Source of the DNA: Maritimibacter sp. HL-12
GTDB lineage: Bacteria; Pseudomonadota; Alphaproteobacteria; Rhodobacterales; Rhodobacteraceae
Length of the DNA stretch: 64,000 nucleotides
Direction of reading: 5' to 3'
Assembly: GCF_900177545.1 (NCBI RefSeq)
Contig: NZ_FXBQ01000001.1
Span: 496,001-560,000, forward strand
Shown: positions 17,922 to 27,201 of the stretch, piece after piece
Layout of the letters: the number at the start of each line of letters is the position of its first letter
Position numbering within the stretch: the first letter of the stretch is position 1
Notes under the pieces: model-generated
Databases searched by the model: none
Told to the model about the DNA's origin: nothing
The model's input: the letters and a program-made list of their open reading frames with translations, nothing else
Made by a program: the position numbers and the translations under genes

Positions 17922-18392
17922 TCAACCCGCCGTGCGCGCCCGCTCGGCCTTGAACCGCGCATAGGCTTCGGGCCGCCACACCTCGCTTGGGCGGTAGAAC
18001 CCCTCGAACGATGGCATGCCTTCGGGGATTTGCACCCAGTCCTGTTTCGTCGAGGTATAGATATGCACGTCCGGGCGCACCGCGCCGGTCGCCTCAAGCG
18101 TGCCCATCTTGACATAGGAAAACGCCGGCCCCGTGCCGTGGTAGCTGGCCCAGAGCGCCACGCCGCAATCGGGGCAACGCATCACCCTCTGGCCCCGGCC
18201 CGAGGCGCTGGGAAGTTCCATCGCCTCCGGTGCCCCGCGCGTCACTTCGATAAGGCGGCTCTCGATCATCCCGTTCAGCCCGAAAGCCGAGCCGCTCTCG
18301 CGCTGGCACCAGGTGCAATGGCAGGCATGCACCACCAGCGGTGCCTCCCGCAACCGATAGCCCACCGCCCCGCAACTGCACCGCCCCTCCAT
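17922..18392 (-). CDS. GFA/CENP-V family zinc protein
   Basis: A 156-aa protein with the family's zinc ligands: Cys5 and Cys7 (GRCSCGAVGY), Cys24, Cys26 and Cys29 (HACHCTWCQRESGS), and Cys73 and Cys76 (RCPDCGVALW). The fold was named from glutathione-dependent formaldehyde-activating enzyme, but most members have no proven activity, and none is assigned here. The gene follows a repeat element and precedes the SRAP gene on the same strand. Confidence 0.87.
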   Translation of the reverse strand: MEGRCSCGAVGYRLREAPLVVHACHCTWCQRESGSAFGLNGMIESRLIEVTRGAPEAMELPSASGRGQRVMRCPDCGVALWASYHGTGPAFSYVKMGTLEATGAVRPDVHIYTSTKQDWVQIPEGMPSFEGFYRPSEVWRPEAYARFKAERARTAG

Positions 18393-18420
18393 CGCACGCC
18401 TCCCCTTGTCCTGTCTTGTC

Positions 18421-18500
18421 CTTTACCTTGGCACAAATACTCCGGGGAGCGCGAGGGGTAGACCCCCTCGCCCCGGTCGGATTGCGTCAGCGATCCGACC
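18421..18500. repeat. Dispersed intergenic repeat, second copy
   Basis: Core CTTGGCACAAATACTCC, then hairpin GCGAGGGG (18451-18458) / CCCCTCGC (18464-18471), then stem GGTCGGAT (18475-18482) / ATCCGACC (18493-18500). Module order and spacing follow the 7994-8145 copy, while stem sequences differ and compensate, as expected if structure is conserved. Confidence 0.7.
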
Positions 18501-18509
18501 AGAACAAGC

Positions 18510-18529
18510 GCGGGCCCCGAAGGGCCCGC
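18510..18529 (-). terminator. Hairpin downstream of the 5'-nucleotidase gene
   Basis: GCGGGCCC and GGGCCCGC pair perfectly around CGAA, 24 bases past the 5'-nucleotidase stop. On the minus strand it is followed by TTGTTCTGG, a weak T-tract, so it is a probable but imperfect terminator. Confidence 0.5.
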
Positions 18530-18552
18530 ACAATCTGGATCCGCGCCCGCGC

Positions 18553-20127
18553 TTACTTCGCGCTGATCCGCCCGTCGATGAAGGGCGTGTAGGGCGAGCG
18601 CTCGGCGAGGTATTCAGCCAGCACGTCGGCAAGGTCGGGGCCGAAATCATAGACCTCGTCGGCATCGACGAACATCCGGTAGCCGTCGCCGCCGTTGCGC
18701 ACGTAGTTGTTCGACACGAGGCCATAGCTTGCTTCCGGGTCGATCGGCTTCCAGTCCATCCCGTCGGCCACCATCACGTCCGAAATCCGCGCGCCCGGCT
18801 CGGCGGCGGCATCGAAGGCGAACTTCAGCCCCGCCACCTGCGGGAAGCGGCCCGCGCCTTCCTCGAGCTGGCTCACGCCGTTCTCCAGCGCGTCGATCAC
18901 GGTCTGGCCCGAGACGTAGAAGGTCGAGAGCGTGTTCTGGAACGGCAGCACCGTGAGCACCTCGCCCATCGTCACCGGCCCGGCGTCGATCGAGGCGCGC
19001 AGACCGCCGCCGTTCTGGATCGCGATCTGGATGCCCTGGTCGGCCACGCGTTCGAGCATGGCATCGGCCACGAGGGTGCCCATCTGGCATTCCATCGCCC
19101 GGCAGGAGTCGCGCTCGCCGTCGATCGGCTCGGCGGTCTCGGCCACCACCTCCTTGCGCATCTCGTCGATCGGCGCGACCAGTTCGGCCACGCGGGCCTT
19201 GATCTCGGCGTCTTCCGCCACCGCGGCGTCGAGCAGGAGCGGCTCGCCCTCGGCCGCGATCACCTCGCCCGCGTCGTCAAAGGTGACGGTGAGCTGGCCG
19301 AGATACTTCGAGTAGGCATAGGCCTGCACCACCGGCACGTCGCCCACCATCGTCGGATAGGGCTCGGCGCCTTCCACGCTGTTCGACATCAGCGTATGCG
19401 AATGGCCGCCCACCACCACGTCGATCCCGGGCACCTGTTCGGCGATCTCGAGATCATGCACGAAGCCGATATGGGTGAGCGCGATGATCTTGTTCACGCC
19501 CTCGCGCTCCAGCGCGGCCACGTCGGCCTTGAGGCTGTCGATCACGTCCTGGAAAATAACGTTCGGCCCCGGGCTCGAGGTCTCGGCGGTGTCGGTGGCC
19601 AGCGCCGAGATCACCCCGATCCGCTCGCCGCCAATCTCCATAACGGCGTGGTTTTGCACCTTGTCGGCAAGGATATTGGACTGGCTCACATCGACGTTGC
19701 CCGAGATCACCGGGAAATCGACCCCGTCGATCAGCTTGAGCAGCCCCTCGGGGCCGTCATCGAATTCGTGGTTGCCGACCGCCATCACCTCGTAGCCGAC
19801 ACGGCCCATCATCTCGGCCTCGACCGCGCCCTTGTGCGTGGTGTACATCAGCGAGCCCTGGTACTGGTCGCCCGCGTCCATCAGCACCACGTTGCTTCCT
19901 TCCAGCGCGGCGCGGGCCGCGTCCACGGCGGTTTTCACCCGGGCATAGCCGCCGAAGCATTCCCCCGCTTCGTTGTCCTCCTCCGGGCAGGTCGAATCGT
20001 ATTTCGAGATCGGCTCGATCCGGCTGTGCAGGTCGTTGGTGTGCAGGATGGTGAGGGTATAATCCGCCCATGCGGTGCCGGTGGTCAGCGCCAGCACGGC
20101 GACGGATGCGAGAAGACGAGTGGTCAT
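18553..20127 (-). CDS. Periplasmic 5'-nucleotidase / UshA-like metallophosphatase
   Basis: A 524-aa secreted enzyme. Residues 1 to about 21 are a signal peptide (MTTRLLASVAVLALTTGTAW then AD). The metallophosphatase domain shows TILHTNDLHSR (metal Asp/His), MDAGDQYQG, GNHEFDDG, LTHIGF and VVVGGHSHT; the C-terminal 5'-nucleotidase domain has the substrate loops IQNGGGLRASI and NNYVRNGGDGY. It would dephosphorylate nucleotides in the periplasm. ATG 20127 is chosen over the in-frame ATG 51 bases upstream because it begins the signal peptide and has AGGGGGC before it. It is monocistronic and divergent from the DUF952-pyrD operon. Confidence 0.9.
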   Translation of the reverse strand: MTTRLLASVAVLALTTGTAWADYTLTILHTNDLHSRIEPISKYDSTCPEEDNEAGECFGGYARVKTAVDAARAALEGSNVVLMDAGDQYQGSLMYTTHKGAVEAEMMGRVGYEVMAVGNHEFDDGPEGLLKLIDGVDFPVISGNVDVSQSNILADKVQNHAVMEIGGERIGVISALATDTAETSSPGPNVIFQDVIDSLKADVAALEREGVNKIIALTHIGFVHDLEIAEQVPGIDVVVGGHSHTLMSNSVEGAEPYPTMVGDVPVVQAYAYSKYLGQLTVTFDDAGEVIAAEGEPLLLDAAVAEDAEIKARVAELVAPIDEMRKEVVAETAEPIDGERDSCRAMECQMGTLVADAMLERVADQGIQIAIQNGGGLRASIDAGPVTMGEVLTVLPFQNTLSTFYVSGQTVIDALENGVSQLEEGAGRFPQVAGLKFAFDAAAEPGARISDVMVADGMDWKPIDPEASYGLVSNNYVRNGGDGYRMFVDADEVYDFGPDLADVLAEYLAERSPYTPFIDGRISAK

Positions 20128-20278
20128 GGGTGCCCCCTGTGATTGAACCGGTGCAAGCTTGGCGCGAGTCGGCCGCACCTGTCAAAGCTGAACATGCGGT
20201 TCAGATCGCATGGTCGCGTGACGCCTGCGTGACAGCGCCGCCTTGACGTGGGCGCGCGGCGCGGGCAAATGAGCCTTC

Positions 20279-20620
20279 ATGCTGATCTACAAGATTTTCC
20301 GGAGCCCCGAGTGGGCGGCCTTCGAAGCAGCGGGCAGCACGCCGGGCGCAGCCGTCGACCTGGCCGACGGGTTCATCCATTTCTCCACCGCCGAACAGGC
20401 GGCGGAGACGGCGGCGAAACACTTCGCAGGCGAAGACGGGCTGGTGCTGGTGGCGGTCGATGCAGGCCGGCTCGGCACCGACCTGCGCTGGGAACCCTCG
20501 CGCGGCGGCGCGCTGTTTCCTCACCTCTACCGCGAGCTTGACGCCACCGACGTGGTCTGGACCCATCCCCTGCCACTGGGCCGCAACGGCGCGCACAGCT
20601 TTCCCGGAGCGATGACATGA
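20279..20620 (+). CDS. DUF952 family protein
   Basis: A 113-aa protein beginning [19 protein letters not shown], with the family segment [20 protein letters not shown] and a C-terminal [13 protein letters not shown]952 proteins have a small fold related to ADP-ribosyltransferase-like domains; no activity is established. The stop overlaps the pyrD start as ATGA, so the two are translationally coupled. Confidence 0.88.
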   Translation: MLIYKIFRSPEWAAFEAAGSTPGAAVDLADGFIHFSTAEQAAETAAKHFAGEDGLVLVAVDAGRLGTDLRWEPSRGGALFPHLYRELDATDVVWTHPLPLGRNGAHSFPGAMT

Positions 20621-21681
20621 CCCCCTTCGAGCGCCTTGGCATGGCGGTTCTGCACCGGTTCGGTCCCGAGACCGCCCATGGCCTTTCGCTGATGGCGCTG
20701 AAGGCGGGCGTGGCCCCGGTGCCGGGGTTGCACAGCAGCCCGGCGCTCGAAACCACCGTCGCCGGGCTCAAGCTGCCCAACCCGGTCGGGCTGGCGGCGG
20801 GCTACGACAAGAACGCCGAGGTGGTCGATGCGCTGGCGCGGTCGGGCTTTGGTTTTGTCGAGGTCGGCGCGGTGACACCGCGGCCGCAACCGGGCAACCC
20901 GAAACCACGCCTGTTCCGGCTCTACGAGGACGACGCGATCATCAACCGCATGGGGTTCAACAACGAAGGCATGGAGGCCGCCGCCGCCCGGCTGACCCGG
21001 CGCTGCCGGACCCACCCGGTGCCGATCGGGCTCAATCTCGGGGCCAACAAGGACAGCGATGACCGCGCCGGCGATTTCGTCAAGGTGCTCGCAACCTGCG
21101 GCGCGCATGTCGATTTTGTCACCGTCAACGTCTCGTCGCCCAACACCGAGCGGCTGCGCGATCTGCAAGGCCCGGTGGCGCTGCGCGCGCTGCTCACCCG
21201 GGTGCTGGAAGAGCGCCAGTCGCAGCCGAAGTTCCTGCCCGTCTTCCTCAAGATCGCCCCCGATCTGGACGGCGAAGAGATCGAGGCCATTGCCGAGGTG
21301 GCCCGCGAGGTCCGGCTCGACGGGATCATCGCGACCAACACCACGCTCGACCGCGAAGGTTTGAAAAGTGCAAACAAGAGCGAGCAAGGCGGGCTTTCCG
21401 GCACTCCATTGTTCGAAAAATCCACTCGAGTTCTGGCGCGCCTTTCGGCGCTCACGCAGGGACACCTGCCGCTCATCGGCGTAGGCGGCATTTCCAGCGC
21501 CGAAGACGCCTATGCCAAGATCCGCGCCGGTGCCGCTGCCGTGCAGGTCTATTCCGCGCTTGTCTACCACGGGCTCAGCCTCGTGGACGACATCGTCAAA
21601 GGGCTGGAAGCCTTGCTCGCGCGCGACGGATTCGCTCATGTCTCGGAGGCCGTGGGCACACAGAGAGGAGATTGGCTTTGA
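20617..21681 (+). CDS. pyrD: Dihydroorotate dehydrogenase (quinone), class 2
   Basis: A 354-aa membrane-associated flavoenzyme that oxidises dihydroorotate to orotate with quinone, in pyrimidine synthesis. The N-terminal amphipathic helix is ALKAG-rich; [32 protein letters not shown] and NRMGFNN follow, the catalytic Ser is in NVSSPNT (class 2 type), and [11 protein letters not shown] and [13 protein letters not shown] bind FMN. It overlaps the DUF952 gene upstream and the arsC-like gene downstream. Confidence 0.95.
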   Translation: MTPFERLGMAVLHRFGPETAHGLSLMALKAGVAPVPGLHSSPALETTVAGLKLPNPVGLAAGYDKNAEVVDALARSGFGFVEVGAVTPRPQPGNPKPRLFRLYEDDAIINRMGFNNEGMEAAAARLTRRCRTHPVPIGLNLGANKDSDDRAGDFVKVLATCGAHVDFVTVNVSSPNTERLRDLQGPVALRALLTRVLEERQSQPKFLPVFLKIAPDLDGEEIEAIAEVAREVRLDGIIATNTTLDREGLKSANKSEQGGLSGTPLFEKSTRVLARLSALTQGHLPLIGVGGISSAEDAYAKIRAGAAAVQVYSALVYHGLSLVDDIVKGLEALLARDGFAHVSEAVGTQRGDWL

Positions 21682-22028
21682 TGGCCGAGGTGACAATCTG
21701 GCACAATCCGCGCTGTTCCAAGAGCCGCCAGACGCTGGCGTTGATCGAGGAGAAGGGCATCAGCCCCCAGGTGCGGCGCTATCTCGACGAGGCCCCGAGC
21801 GAAGACGAGATCCGCGCCGTGCTCGCCGATCTGGGGTTGAAGCCGATCGAGGCGATGCGCACCAGGGAGCCCGAGTTCAACGCCATGGGGCTTTCGCGCG
21901 ACAGTGACGACGCGGTGCTGATCCGCGCCATGGCCGAGGTGCCAAAGCTCATCGAGCGGCCGATCGTGCTGTCGGGAGGCAAGGCGCGGCTCGGCCGCCC
22001 GCCCGAAGCCGTGCTCGACATCCTCTGA
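21681..22028 (+). CDS. arsC: ArsC/Spx-family glutaredoxin-dependent arsenate reductase-like protein
   Basis: A 115-aa thioredoxin-fold protein with the catalytic Cys12 in WHNPRCSKSRQTLALI, the late basic segment around LIERPIVL and the conserved ending ARLGRPPEAVLDIL, all as in ArsC of the glutaredoxin-coupled type. It would reduce arsenate to arsenite, although many family members act otherwise. ATG 21681 overlaps the pyrD stop (TGATG) and has AGGAG ten bases before it; an in-frame TTG at 21672 is too close to that RBS. No arsenite pump gene is adjacent. Confidence 0.85.
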   Translation: MAEVTIWHNPRCSKSRQTLALIEEKGISPQVRRYLDEAPSEDEIRAVLADLGLKPIEAMRTREPEFNAMGLSRDSDDAVLIRAMAEVPKLIERPIVLSGGKARLGRPPEAVLDIL

Positions 22029-22057
22029 GCCACTCGACGCTTCGGCGGCAGGCGCTG

Positions 22058-23386
22058 TCAACGGTCGGCCCCGGCCTCCAGCGCCGGGTATCGCAGCCCG
22101 AGCCCCACGCCGCGCGCGACGTAGGAGACCAGGTAGGCGATCCAGAGCCCGTGGTTGGCAAAAGGCGGCATCAGCAACGCAAGCGCGCCGAGGTAGATGA
22201 CAACCGAAAGCGCGGTTGTGTTGCGCATCTCTCGCGTTGCCGTGGCACCGATGAAGATTCCGTCGAGCATCCACGGGGCCCAGCCGAGCAACGGCGCGGC
22301 CACCATCCACGGCAGGTAGGCGCGCGCCGCCGCCTGCACGTCCGGGTCTTTCGCCATCGCGTCAATGATCGGCCCGCCGAGCAGCAGGAACCCCGCCGCC
22401 ATCGCCAGCGCCATCACCCCGCCCCAGACCGAGGTGACGATGGCCGAGCGCCGCAGCGCCGCGCGATTTTTCGCGCCCAGCGCCTGGCCAACGAGGCTCT
22501 CGGCCCCGAAAGCGAAACCGTCGAGCGCGAAGGCGGAGATGTGCAGGAACTGCACCAGCACCTGGTTGGCCGCCAGCGTCACGTTGCCAAAGCCCGCCCC
22601 GAAGAACATGAAGCTGACGACGATGGCTTCCAGCAGCAGGCTGCGGATCAGGATATCGGTGTTGACCCGGGTCATCCGGGCCAGCCGGACCCGGTCGAAC
22701 ACCCGCGGCCAGTCGCGCCAGGCCGGTTGGCGGAAGGCGGCGCGGCAGAACCACAGGCCGAGCCCGAGCCCGAGCCATTCGGCGAGGAAGGTGGCGAAGG
22801 CCACGCCTTCAACCCCCCAATCGAGGCCGAGCACGAACACCAGGTCGAGCACGATGTTGACGAGGTTCATCGTAACCTGCACCACCAGCAATTCGCGGGT
22901 GCGCTCCTGCGCGATCAGCCAGCCCATGATGCCAAAGAGCGCGATCGCGGCGGGGGCCGACCAGACCCGGATTTCCATGTAGCGCGCCGCCAGCACCTCG
23001 ACTTCCGCGGTGGCGGGCGAGACCAGGAAAGCGCTGAAAAACAATGGACCCTGCAAGACGATCAACGCCACCCCGGCGACCAATCCGATCATCAGCACCC
23101 GGGTCAGCAGCGCGGCCACTTCCGCCCTGTCGCCGGCGCCATGCGCCTGCGCCGTAAGCCCCGCCGTGCCCATGCGCAGAAAGCCGAACATCCAGTAGAT
23201 CGCCGTGAGGATCACCGCGCCGATGCCCACCGCGCCGATCGGCACCGCCTCGCCCAACTGCCCCACAACCCCGGTATCGACCGCGCCGAGGATCGGCACC
23301 GAGATATTGGCCAACACCACCGGCACGGCGATCCTGAGCACGCGGGAATGGGTGACGGGGCGAGACGGGACGGCCTCAGCCATCAC
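22058..23386 (-). CDS. MATE family efflux transporter (DinF-like)
   Basis: A 442-aa protein with about 12 hydrophobic segments, beginning RIAVPVVLANISVPILGAVD and with the MATE pattern GAVDTGVVGQLG, an internal repeat in the second half (LLEAIVVSFMFFGAGFG) and GAESLVGQALGA. It probably exports organic cations or drugs by Na+ or H+ antiport. The first codons overlap the end of the upstream thioesterase gene (stop at 23376), so translation is coupled. Confidence 0.9.
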   Translation of the reverse strand: MMAEAVPSRPVTHSRVLRIAVPVVLANISVPILGAVDTGVVGQLGEAVPIGAVGIGAVILTAIYWMFGFLRMGTAGLTAQAHGAGDRAEVAALLTRVLMIGLVAGVALIVLQGPLFFSAFLVSPATAEVEVLAARYMEIRVWSAPAAIALFGIMGWLIAQERTRELLVVQVTMNLVNIVLDLVFVLGLDWGVEGVAFATFLAEWLGLGLGLWFCRAAFRQPAWRDWPRVFDRVRLARMTRVNTDILIRSLLLEAIVVSFMFFGAGFGNVTLAANQVLVQFLHISAFALDGFAFGAESLVGQALGAKNRAALRRSAIVTSVWGGVMALAMAAGFLLLGGPIIDAMAKDPDVQAAARAYLPWMVAAPLLGWAPWMLDGIFIGATATREMRNTTALSVVIYLGALALLMPPFANHGLWIAYLVSYVARGVGLGLRYPALEAGADR

Positions 23387-23879
23387 GCGACGGCATCAGG
23401 AAATGCCCGGTTGCAGCGGCGAACAGCTTGCCGCGGTTGTCCTGCCAGGCCTCGACCTGAACGCTGGCGTACCGGCGCCCCGAACGCACCACGCGGGCGC
23501 GGGCATAGGCATCGCGCGGCAAGCCGGGCCGCAGGTAGTCGACGGTGAAATCAATCGTCTTGGGCAGGCGTGGCATGGTTTCGGCGGTGATTTCCTCGGG
23601 GTCGAGCTGCTTGCTCTCGACCACGTCCCACAACATCTGCCAAGCCAGCTCCATGGTCGCAGTGGATTCGAGAAAGGCCGCCGTCACCCCGCCGTGGATC
23701 GCCGGCAACATCGGGTTGCCGATCAGCTTCTCGGCAAACGGCAGCGTGGCGGTCAACTCGTCGCCCTTGCGTTCGAACGCGATCCCGAGCCAGCTTATAT
23801 AGGGCACGCCGCCCACCAGCCGCGCCAGTGCCGCGTCGCGCCGTTGCTTGATCACCCCCACCGGTTCCGGCCGCTTCAC
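23376..23879 (-). CDS. PaaI-type hotdog thioesterase 1
   Basis: A 167-aa acyl-CoA thioesterase-like protein. The hotdog helix with the motif AIHGGVTAAFLESTATMELA is at about 60-79, and the strand TIDFTVDYLRPG follows. Substrate is unknown. It overlaps the next thioesterase (23876) by four bases and the MATE gene (23386) by eleven, forming a tight three-gene operon. The middle insert (residues 80-105) is longer than in the neighbour. Confidence 0.85.
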   Translation of the reverse strand: MKRPEPVGVIKQRRDAALARLVGGVPYISWLGIAFERKGDELTATLPFAEKLIGNPMLPAIHGGVTAAFLESTATMELAWQMLWDVVESKQLDPEEITAETMPRLPKTIDFTVDYLRPGLPRDAYARARVVRSGRRYASVQVEAWQDNRGKLFAAATGHFLMPSRDG

Positions 23880-24343
23880 GAGATCGCCTCCGTGCTCGGG
23901 CGACGGTCTTCACCAGACCCGGCGGTAAAGGCGCCCGCCGCACTCGCCACCGGGACCTCGGCATCATCGTCATGGGCCACGGCGCGCACGAAGGCCACCG
24001 AGCGGGTCACGTGGTAGCAGGTCGCCCGCGCCACGATCCGCTGACCTGGCGTGGCGGGGCGCATGTAGTCGATCCGCAGATCGAGCGTCGCGGTCTGGCC
24101 CGGGGTCTTTTCCGCAGAGATCACCGCCGCACCGCAGCAGGTATCCATCAGCGCCGAGACCGCGCCGCCGTGGATCACCCCGGTTTTCGGGTCGCCGACG
24201 AAGCGCGCATCCCACGGCATCGAGATCACGGCCACGCCGCCACCGATCTCCTCGAGCCGCATCCCCAGTTCGCGCGAATGCGGGATTGCCTCGATGAACT
24301 GGCGCGCGATTTCGGCCTTGCGGTCAGGTCCTTGCTCCGGCAC
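23876..24343 (-). CDS. PaaI-type hotdog thioesterase 2
   Basis: A 155-aa hotdog protein with GVIHGGAVSALMDTCCGAAV, which contains the HGG motif and the Asp used by PaaI-type thioesterases, then LDLRIDYMRPATPGQ. GTG 24343 is preferred to ATG 24406 since GGGGAG stands six bases before it and the extra residues are low-complexity Ala/Lys/Glu. It is divergent from the first MerR gene, and first in the thioesterase-thioesterase-MATE operon. Confidence 0.82.
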   Translation of the reverse strand: MPEQGPDRKAEIARQFIEAIPHSRELGMRLEEIGGGVAVISMPWDARFVGDPKTGVIHGGAVSALMDTCCGAAVISAEKTPGQTATLDLRIDYMRPATPGQRIVARATCYHVTRSVAFVRAVAHDDDAEVPVASAAGAFTAGSGEDRRPSTEAIS

Positions 24344-24482
24344 GGCGGTCTCCCCGGTTTCCTTCGCCCGTTTATTCGCCCTCGCGGCAGGCGGGGCAAC
24401 CCCCAACTACAGGGCGGCACTGGCCCTGTTGCCAGCCGCCTCGACCATCCCTAGGTTCGGAGCGAATGGCGGATACGAGGCA

Positions 24483-24851
24483 ATGACCGAGGAAAAGCTC
24501 AGCTTCAAGGAGATGTGCGCGCGGTTCGACGTGACCCCGCGCACCTTGCGCTATTACGAATACATCGAGTTGCTCCGGCCCGAAAAACAGGGCCGAAGCC
24601 GCTTTTTCGGCGCGCGCGAGGTGGCGCGCATGACGCTGATCATGCGCGGGCGGCGCTTCGGGTTCTCGCTCGAACAGGTCCGCCAGTGGCTCGAAATCTA
24701 CGACCACCAGGGCACCGAGGCGCAGATGCGCGCCTGGGTCGAGGCGGCGACCGACCAGCTTGGCAAGCTCGACGCGCAGATCACCGATCTGCGTGCCGCC
24801 CGCGACGAGCTTGAAGCCTTGCGCGACGAGGTCGCGCGCGACCTCGACTGA
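24483..24851 (+). CDS. MerR-family regulator 1
   Basis: A 122-aa protein: N-terminal HTH (FKEMCARFDVTPRTLRYYEY) and a C-terminal dimerising coiled coil ending in a run of charged residues. No Cys-rich metal loop is present, so it belongs to the acyl-CoA/small-molecule type rather than metal sensors. It closely resembles the next MerR (TLRYYEYIELL against TLRFYESKELL; RGRRFGFSLEQVRQWLEIYD against RGKRFGFPLEEIRQLLDLYD), so they are tandem paralogues. Confidence 0.87.
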   Translation: MTEEKLSFKEMCARFDVTPRTLRYYEYIELLRPEKQGRSRFFGAREVARMTLIMRGRRFGFSLEQVRQWLEIYDHQGTEAQMRAWVEAATDQLGKLDAQITDLRAARDELEALRDEVARDLD

Positions 24852-24915
24852 CCGGCCGGTTCCGTTTCACATCCGCGCGAGACGCAACGTCACGACCCGC
24901 GATCGCCGTCTCATG

Positions 24916-24934
24916 ACGTTGACGTAAACGTAAA
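24916..24934 (+). promoter_or_regulatory. Triple ACGT array, likely MerR operator
   Basis: ACGTTGACGTAAACGTAAA has three ACGT blocks at six-base spacing. Inside it, TTGACGTAAACGTAAA (24919-24934) is a symmetric TTnACGTnnACGTnAA palindrome. MerR-type regulators of acyl-CoA and branched-chain amino acid catabolism in proteobacteria use ACGT-rich palindromes of this kind. It lies 54 bases before the second merR gene and the beta-oxidation operon. Confidence 0.55.
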
Positions 24935-24987
24935 GCCGTGCATCATGGCCACATCGAGCCGCCAGGCGGCAAGCGAGAGGGCATGCG

Positions 24988-25386
24988 ATGAGCCGTGACG
25001 AAATGACGATCCGCGAGATGTGCGACAGCTTCGGGGTAACCGCCCGAACCCTGCGGTTCTACGAATCCAAGGAGCTGCTTGCGCCCCGGCGCGAGGGTCA
25101 GAAACGGCTGTTCTCGCGCCGCGATCAGGCCCGCCTGAAACTCATCCTGCGCGGCAAACGCTTCGGCTTCCCGCTGGAAGAGATCCGCCAGTTGCTCGAT
25201 CTCTACGACATCGGCGACCAGCAGCAGACGCAATATCGCGCCACGATGGACCGGGCACGCAAGCACCTGTCCGACCTCAAGGCCCAGCGCGCCGAACTTG
25301 ACGAGGCCATCCGTGACCTCTCCGAACAGATCGACTGGGGCGCGCGCATGCTCGCCTCGATGGACCACGACGACGCCGCCGAATAG
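24988..25386 (+). CDS. MerR-family regulator 2, of the beta-oxidation operon
   Basis: A 132-aa MerR protein: HTH TIREMCDSFGVTARTLRFYE (residues about 6-25), wing region, then a long helix (QYRATMDRARKHLSDLKAQR) for dimerisation. It has no metal-binding cysteines. It lies 36 bases before the acyl-CoA dehydrogenase gene and just after the ACGT palindrome, so autoregulation together with control of fatty acid degradation is likely. The tandem MerR pair may form homo- or heterodimers. Confidence 0.88.
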   Translation: MSRDEMTIREMCDSFGVTARTLRFYESKELLAPRREGQKRLFSRRDQARLKLILRGKRFGFPLEEIRQLLDLYDIGDQQQTQYRATMDRARKHLSDLKAQRAELDEAIRDLSEQIDWGARMLASMDHDDAAE

Positions 25387-25422
25387 CCCCGACACCCCGG
25401 GCCGAAACGAGGAGTTCCCCCC

Positions 25423-27201
25423 ATGCCGAGCTATACCCCCCCCACCCGCGACATGGCCTTCGTGCTGCACGAGGTGCTCAGCGCCCAGACCGCCGACATC
25501 CCCGGCTACGATGCGCTCGACCCCGAAACCACCGCCGCGATCCTCGAGGAAGGCGGCAAGCTCGCTTCGGAAGTGTTCCAGCCACTCAACCAGTCGGGCG
25601 ACCGCGAAGGCTGCCGGCTGGAAAACGGCGTGGTCCGCACGCCCGCTGGCTTCAAGGAGGCCTTCGACCAGTTGCGCGAGGGCGGCTGGACCACGCTGGA
25701 TTGTGACGAGCAATATGGCGGCCAGGGCATGCCGCACCTGATGGGCACCGCGATGGGCGAGATCTTCGCCGCCGCCAACATGGCGCTCAACATGTATCAC
25801 GGCCTCACCCACGGTGCCTATTCCGCGATCCGCGCCCATGGCACCGAGGACCAGAAACGCACGTGGCTGCCGAAGATGGTCAGTTGCGAGTGGACCGGCA
25901 CGATGAACCTGACCGAACCGCACGCCGGCACCGATCTCGGCCTGATGCGCACCAAGGCCGAGCCGCAGGACGATGGCAGCTACAGGATCACCGGCACCAA
26001 GATCTTCATTTCCGCCGGCGAACATGACCTTGCCGAGAACATCGTCCACCTCGTGCTTGCCAAGATCCCCGGCGGCCCCGACGGCGTGAAAGGCATCTCG
26101 CTGTTCATCGTGCCCAAGGTGCTGGTCAACGACGATGGCAGCCTCGGTGCGCGCAACGCGGTGACCGTGGGCAACATCGAGGAAAAGATGGGCATCCACG
26201 GCAACGCCACCTGCGTGATGAACTACGATGGGGCCACCGGCTATTTGCTGGGCGAGCCGCACAAGGGGCTGCGGGCGATGTTCACGATGATGAACGAAGC
26301 CCGCCTTGCGGTCGGCGTGCAAGGGCTGGCGCAGGCCGAGGCGGCCTATCAGAACGCCGCGGCCTATACCCGCGAACGTCTGCAGGGCCGCGCAGTGACA
26401 GGTCCGGAAAACCCCGAAGGCCCGGCCGACCCGATCATCGTCCACCCCGACGTGCGCCGGGTGCTGATGGAGAGCAAGAGCTTCATCGAGGGCGCGCGCG
26501 CCCTCACCTTCTGGGCCGCCGAGCTGATCGACCGGTCCCAGCGGATGGACGACGCCGAGGCGGAAGCGCTGGTGAGCCTGCTGATCCCGGTGATCAAGGG
26601 CGTGCAGACCGACCGCGGCTTCGAAACCGCGGTGCAGTCGCAGCAGCTCTACGGCGGGCATGGCTACATCGAGGAACACGGCATGAGCCAGTTCGCTCGC
26701 GACGCGAGGATCGCGATGATCTACGAGGGCGCCAACGGCATCCAGGCGCTCGATCTCGTCGGCCGCAAGCTCGCCGCCGGTGGTGGCAAGCCAATGATGG
26801 CCTTCTTCGAGATGGTGAAAGGCTTCATCAAGGACAACGAAGGCGACGCGACGCTCAAGGCGGAGTTCCTCGATCCGCTCAAGGCCGCCTCGAAAGACCT
26901 CCAGACCGCGACGAGCTACTTCCTGCAATCGAGCATGAAGGCCCCCAACAACGCCCTCGCCGGTGCCTATGATTTCATGCACCTCTTCGGCCACGTCGCG
27001 ATCGGGCTGATGTGGGCGAAGATGGCGAAGGCCGCGCGGGCGGCGCTCGACGAAGGCCGGGGCGACGCCGCCTTCTACGAGGCCAAGCTCGCCACCGGCC
27101 GGTTCTACATGGCCCGCCGCCTGCCCGAGACGCGCACCCAGCTTGCGCGTATCGAGAGCGGCGCAGAGCCGGTCATGGCGCTGGAAGCGGAGGCGTTCTG
27201 A
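25423..27201 (+). CDS. Acyl-CoA dehydrogenase, ~600-residue type with C-terminal extra domain
   Basis: A 592-aa flavoenzyme. Seen: FAD/substrate motif [43 protein letters not shown], and the catalytic-base region [20 protein letters not shown] with Glu near residue 435. An extra C-terminal domain (about 465-592) distinguishes it from the 380-residue enzymes. The same long group includes DmdC (methylmercaptopropionyl-CoA dehydrogenase), but linkage to thiolase and a FadB-type enzyme favours general fatty acyl-CoA oxidation. The RBS is GAGGAG. Its stop overlaps the following small gene. Confidence 0.9.
   Translation: MPSYTPPTRDMAFVLHEVLSAQTADIPGYDALDPETTAAILEEGGKLASEVFQPLNQSGDREGCRLENGVVRTPAGFKEAFDQLREGGWTTLDCDEQYGGQGMPHLMGTAMGEIFAAANMALNMYHGLTHGAYSAIRAHGTEDQKRTWLPKMVSCEWTGTMNLTEPHAGTDLGLMRTKAEPQDDGSYRITGTKIFISAGEHDLAENIVHLVLAKIPGGPDGVKGISLFIVPKVLVNDDGSLGARNAVTVGNIEEKMGIHGNATCVMNYDGATGYLLGEPHKGLRAMFTMMNEARLAVGVQGLAQAEAAYQNAAAYTRERLQGRAVTGPENPEGPADPIIVHPDVRRVLMESKSFIEGARALTFWAAELIDRSQRMDDAEAEALVSLLIPVIKGVQTDRGFETAVQSQQLYGGHGYIEEHGMSQFARDARIAMIYEGANGIQALDLVGRKLAAGGGKPMMAFFEMVKGFIKDNEGDATLKAEFLDPLKAASKDLQTATSYFLQSSMKAPNNALAGAYDFMHLFGHVAIGLMWAKMAKAARAALDEGRGDAAFYEAKLATGRFYMARRLPETRTQLARIESGAEPVMALEAEAF

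Noticed and set aside
21672-21680. TTG start for the arsC-like gene
   Set aside because: It would leave almost no spacing from the AGGAG RBS; ATG 21681 is better placed.
25423-27201. DmdC (DMSP demethylation pathway)
   Set aside because: The protein belongs to the same long acyl-CoA dehydrogenase group, but no dmdB or dmdD lies nearby and the neighbours are general beta-oxidation genes.
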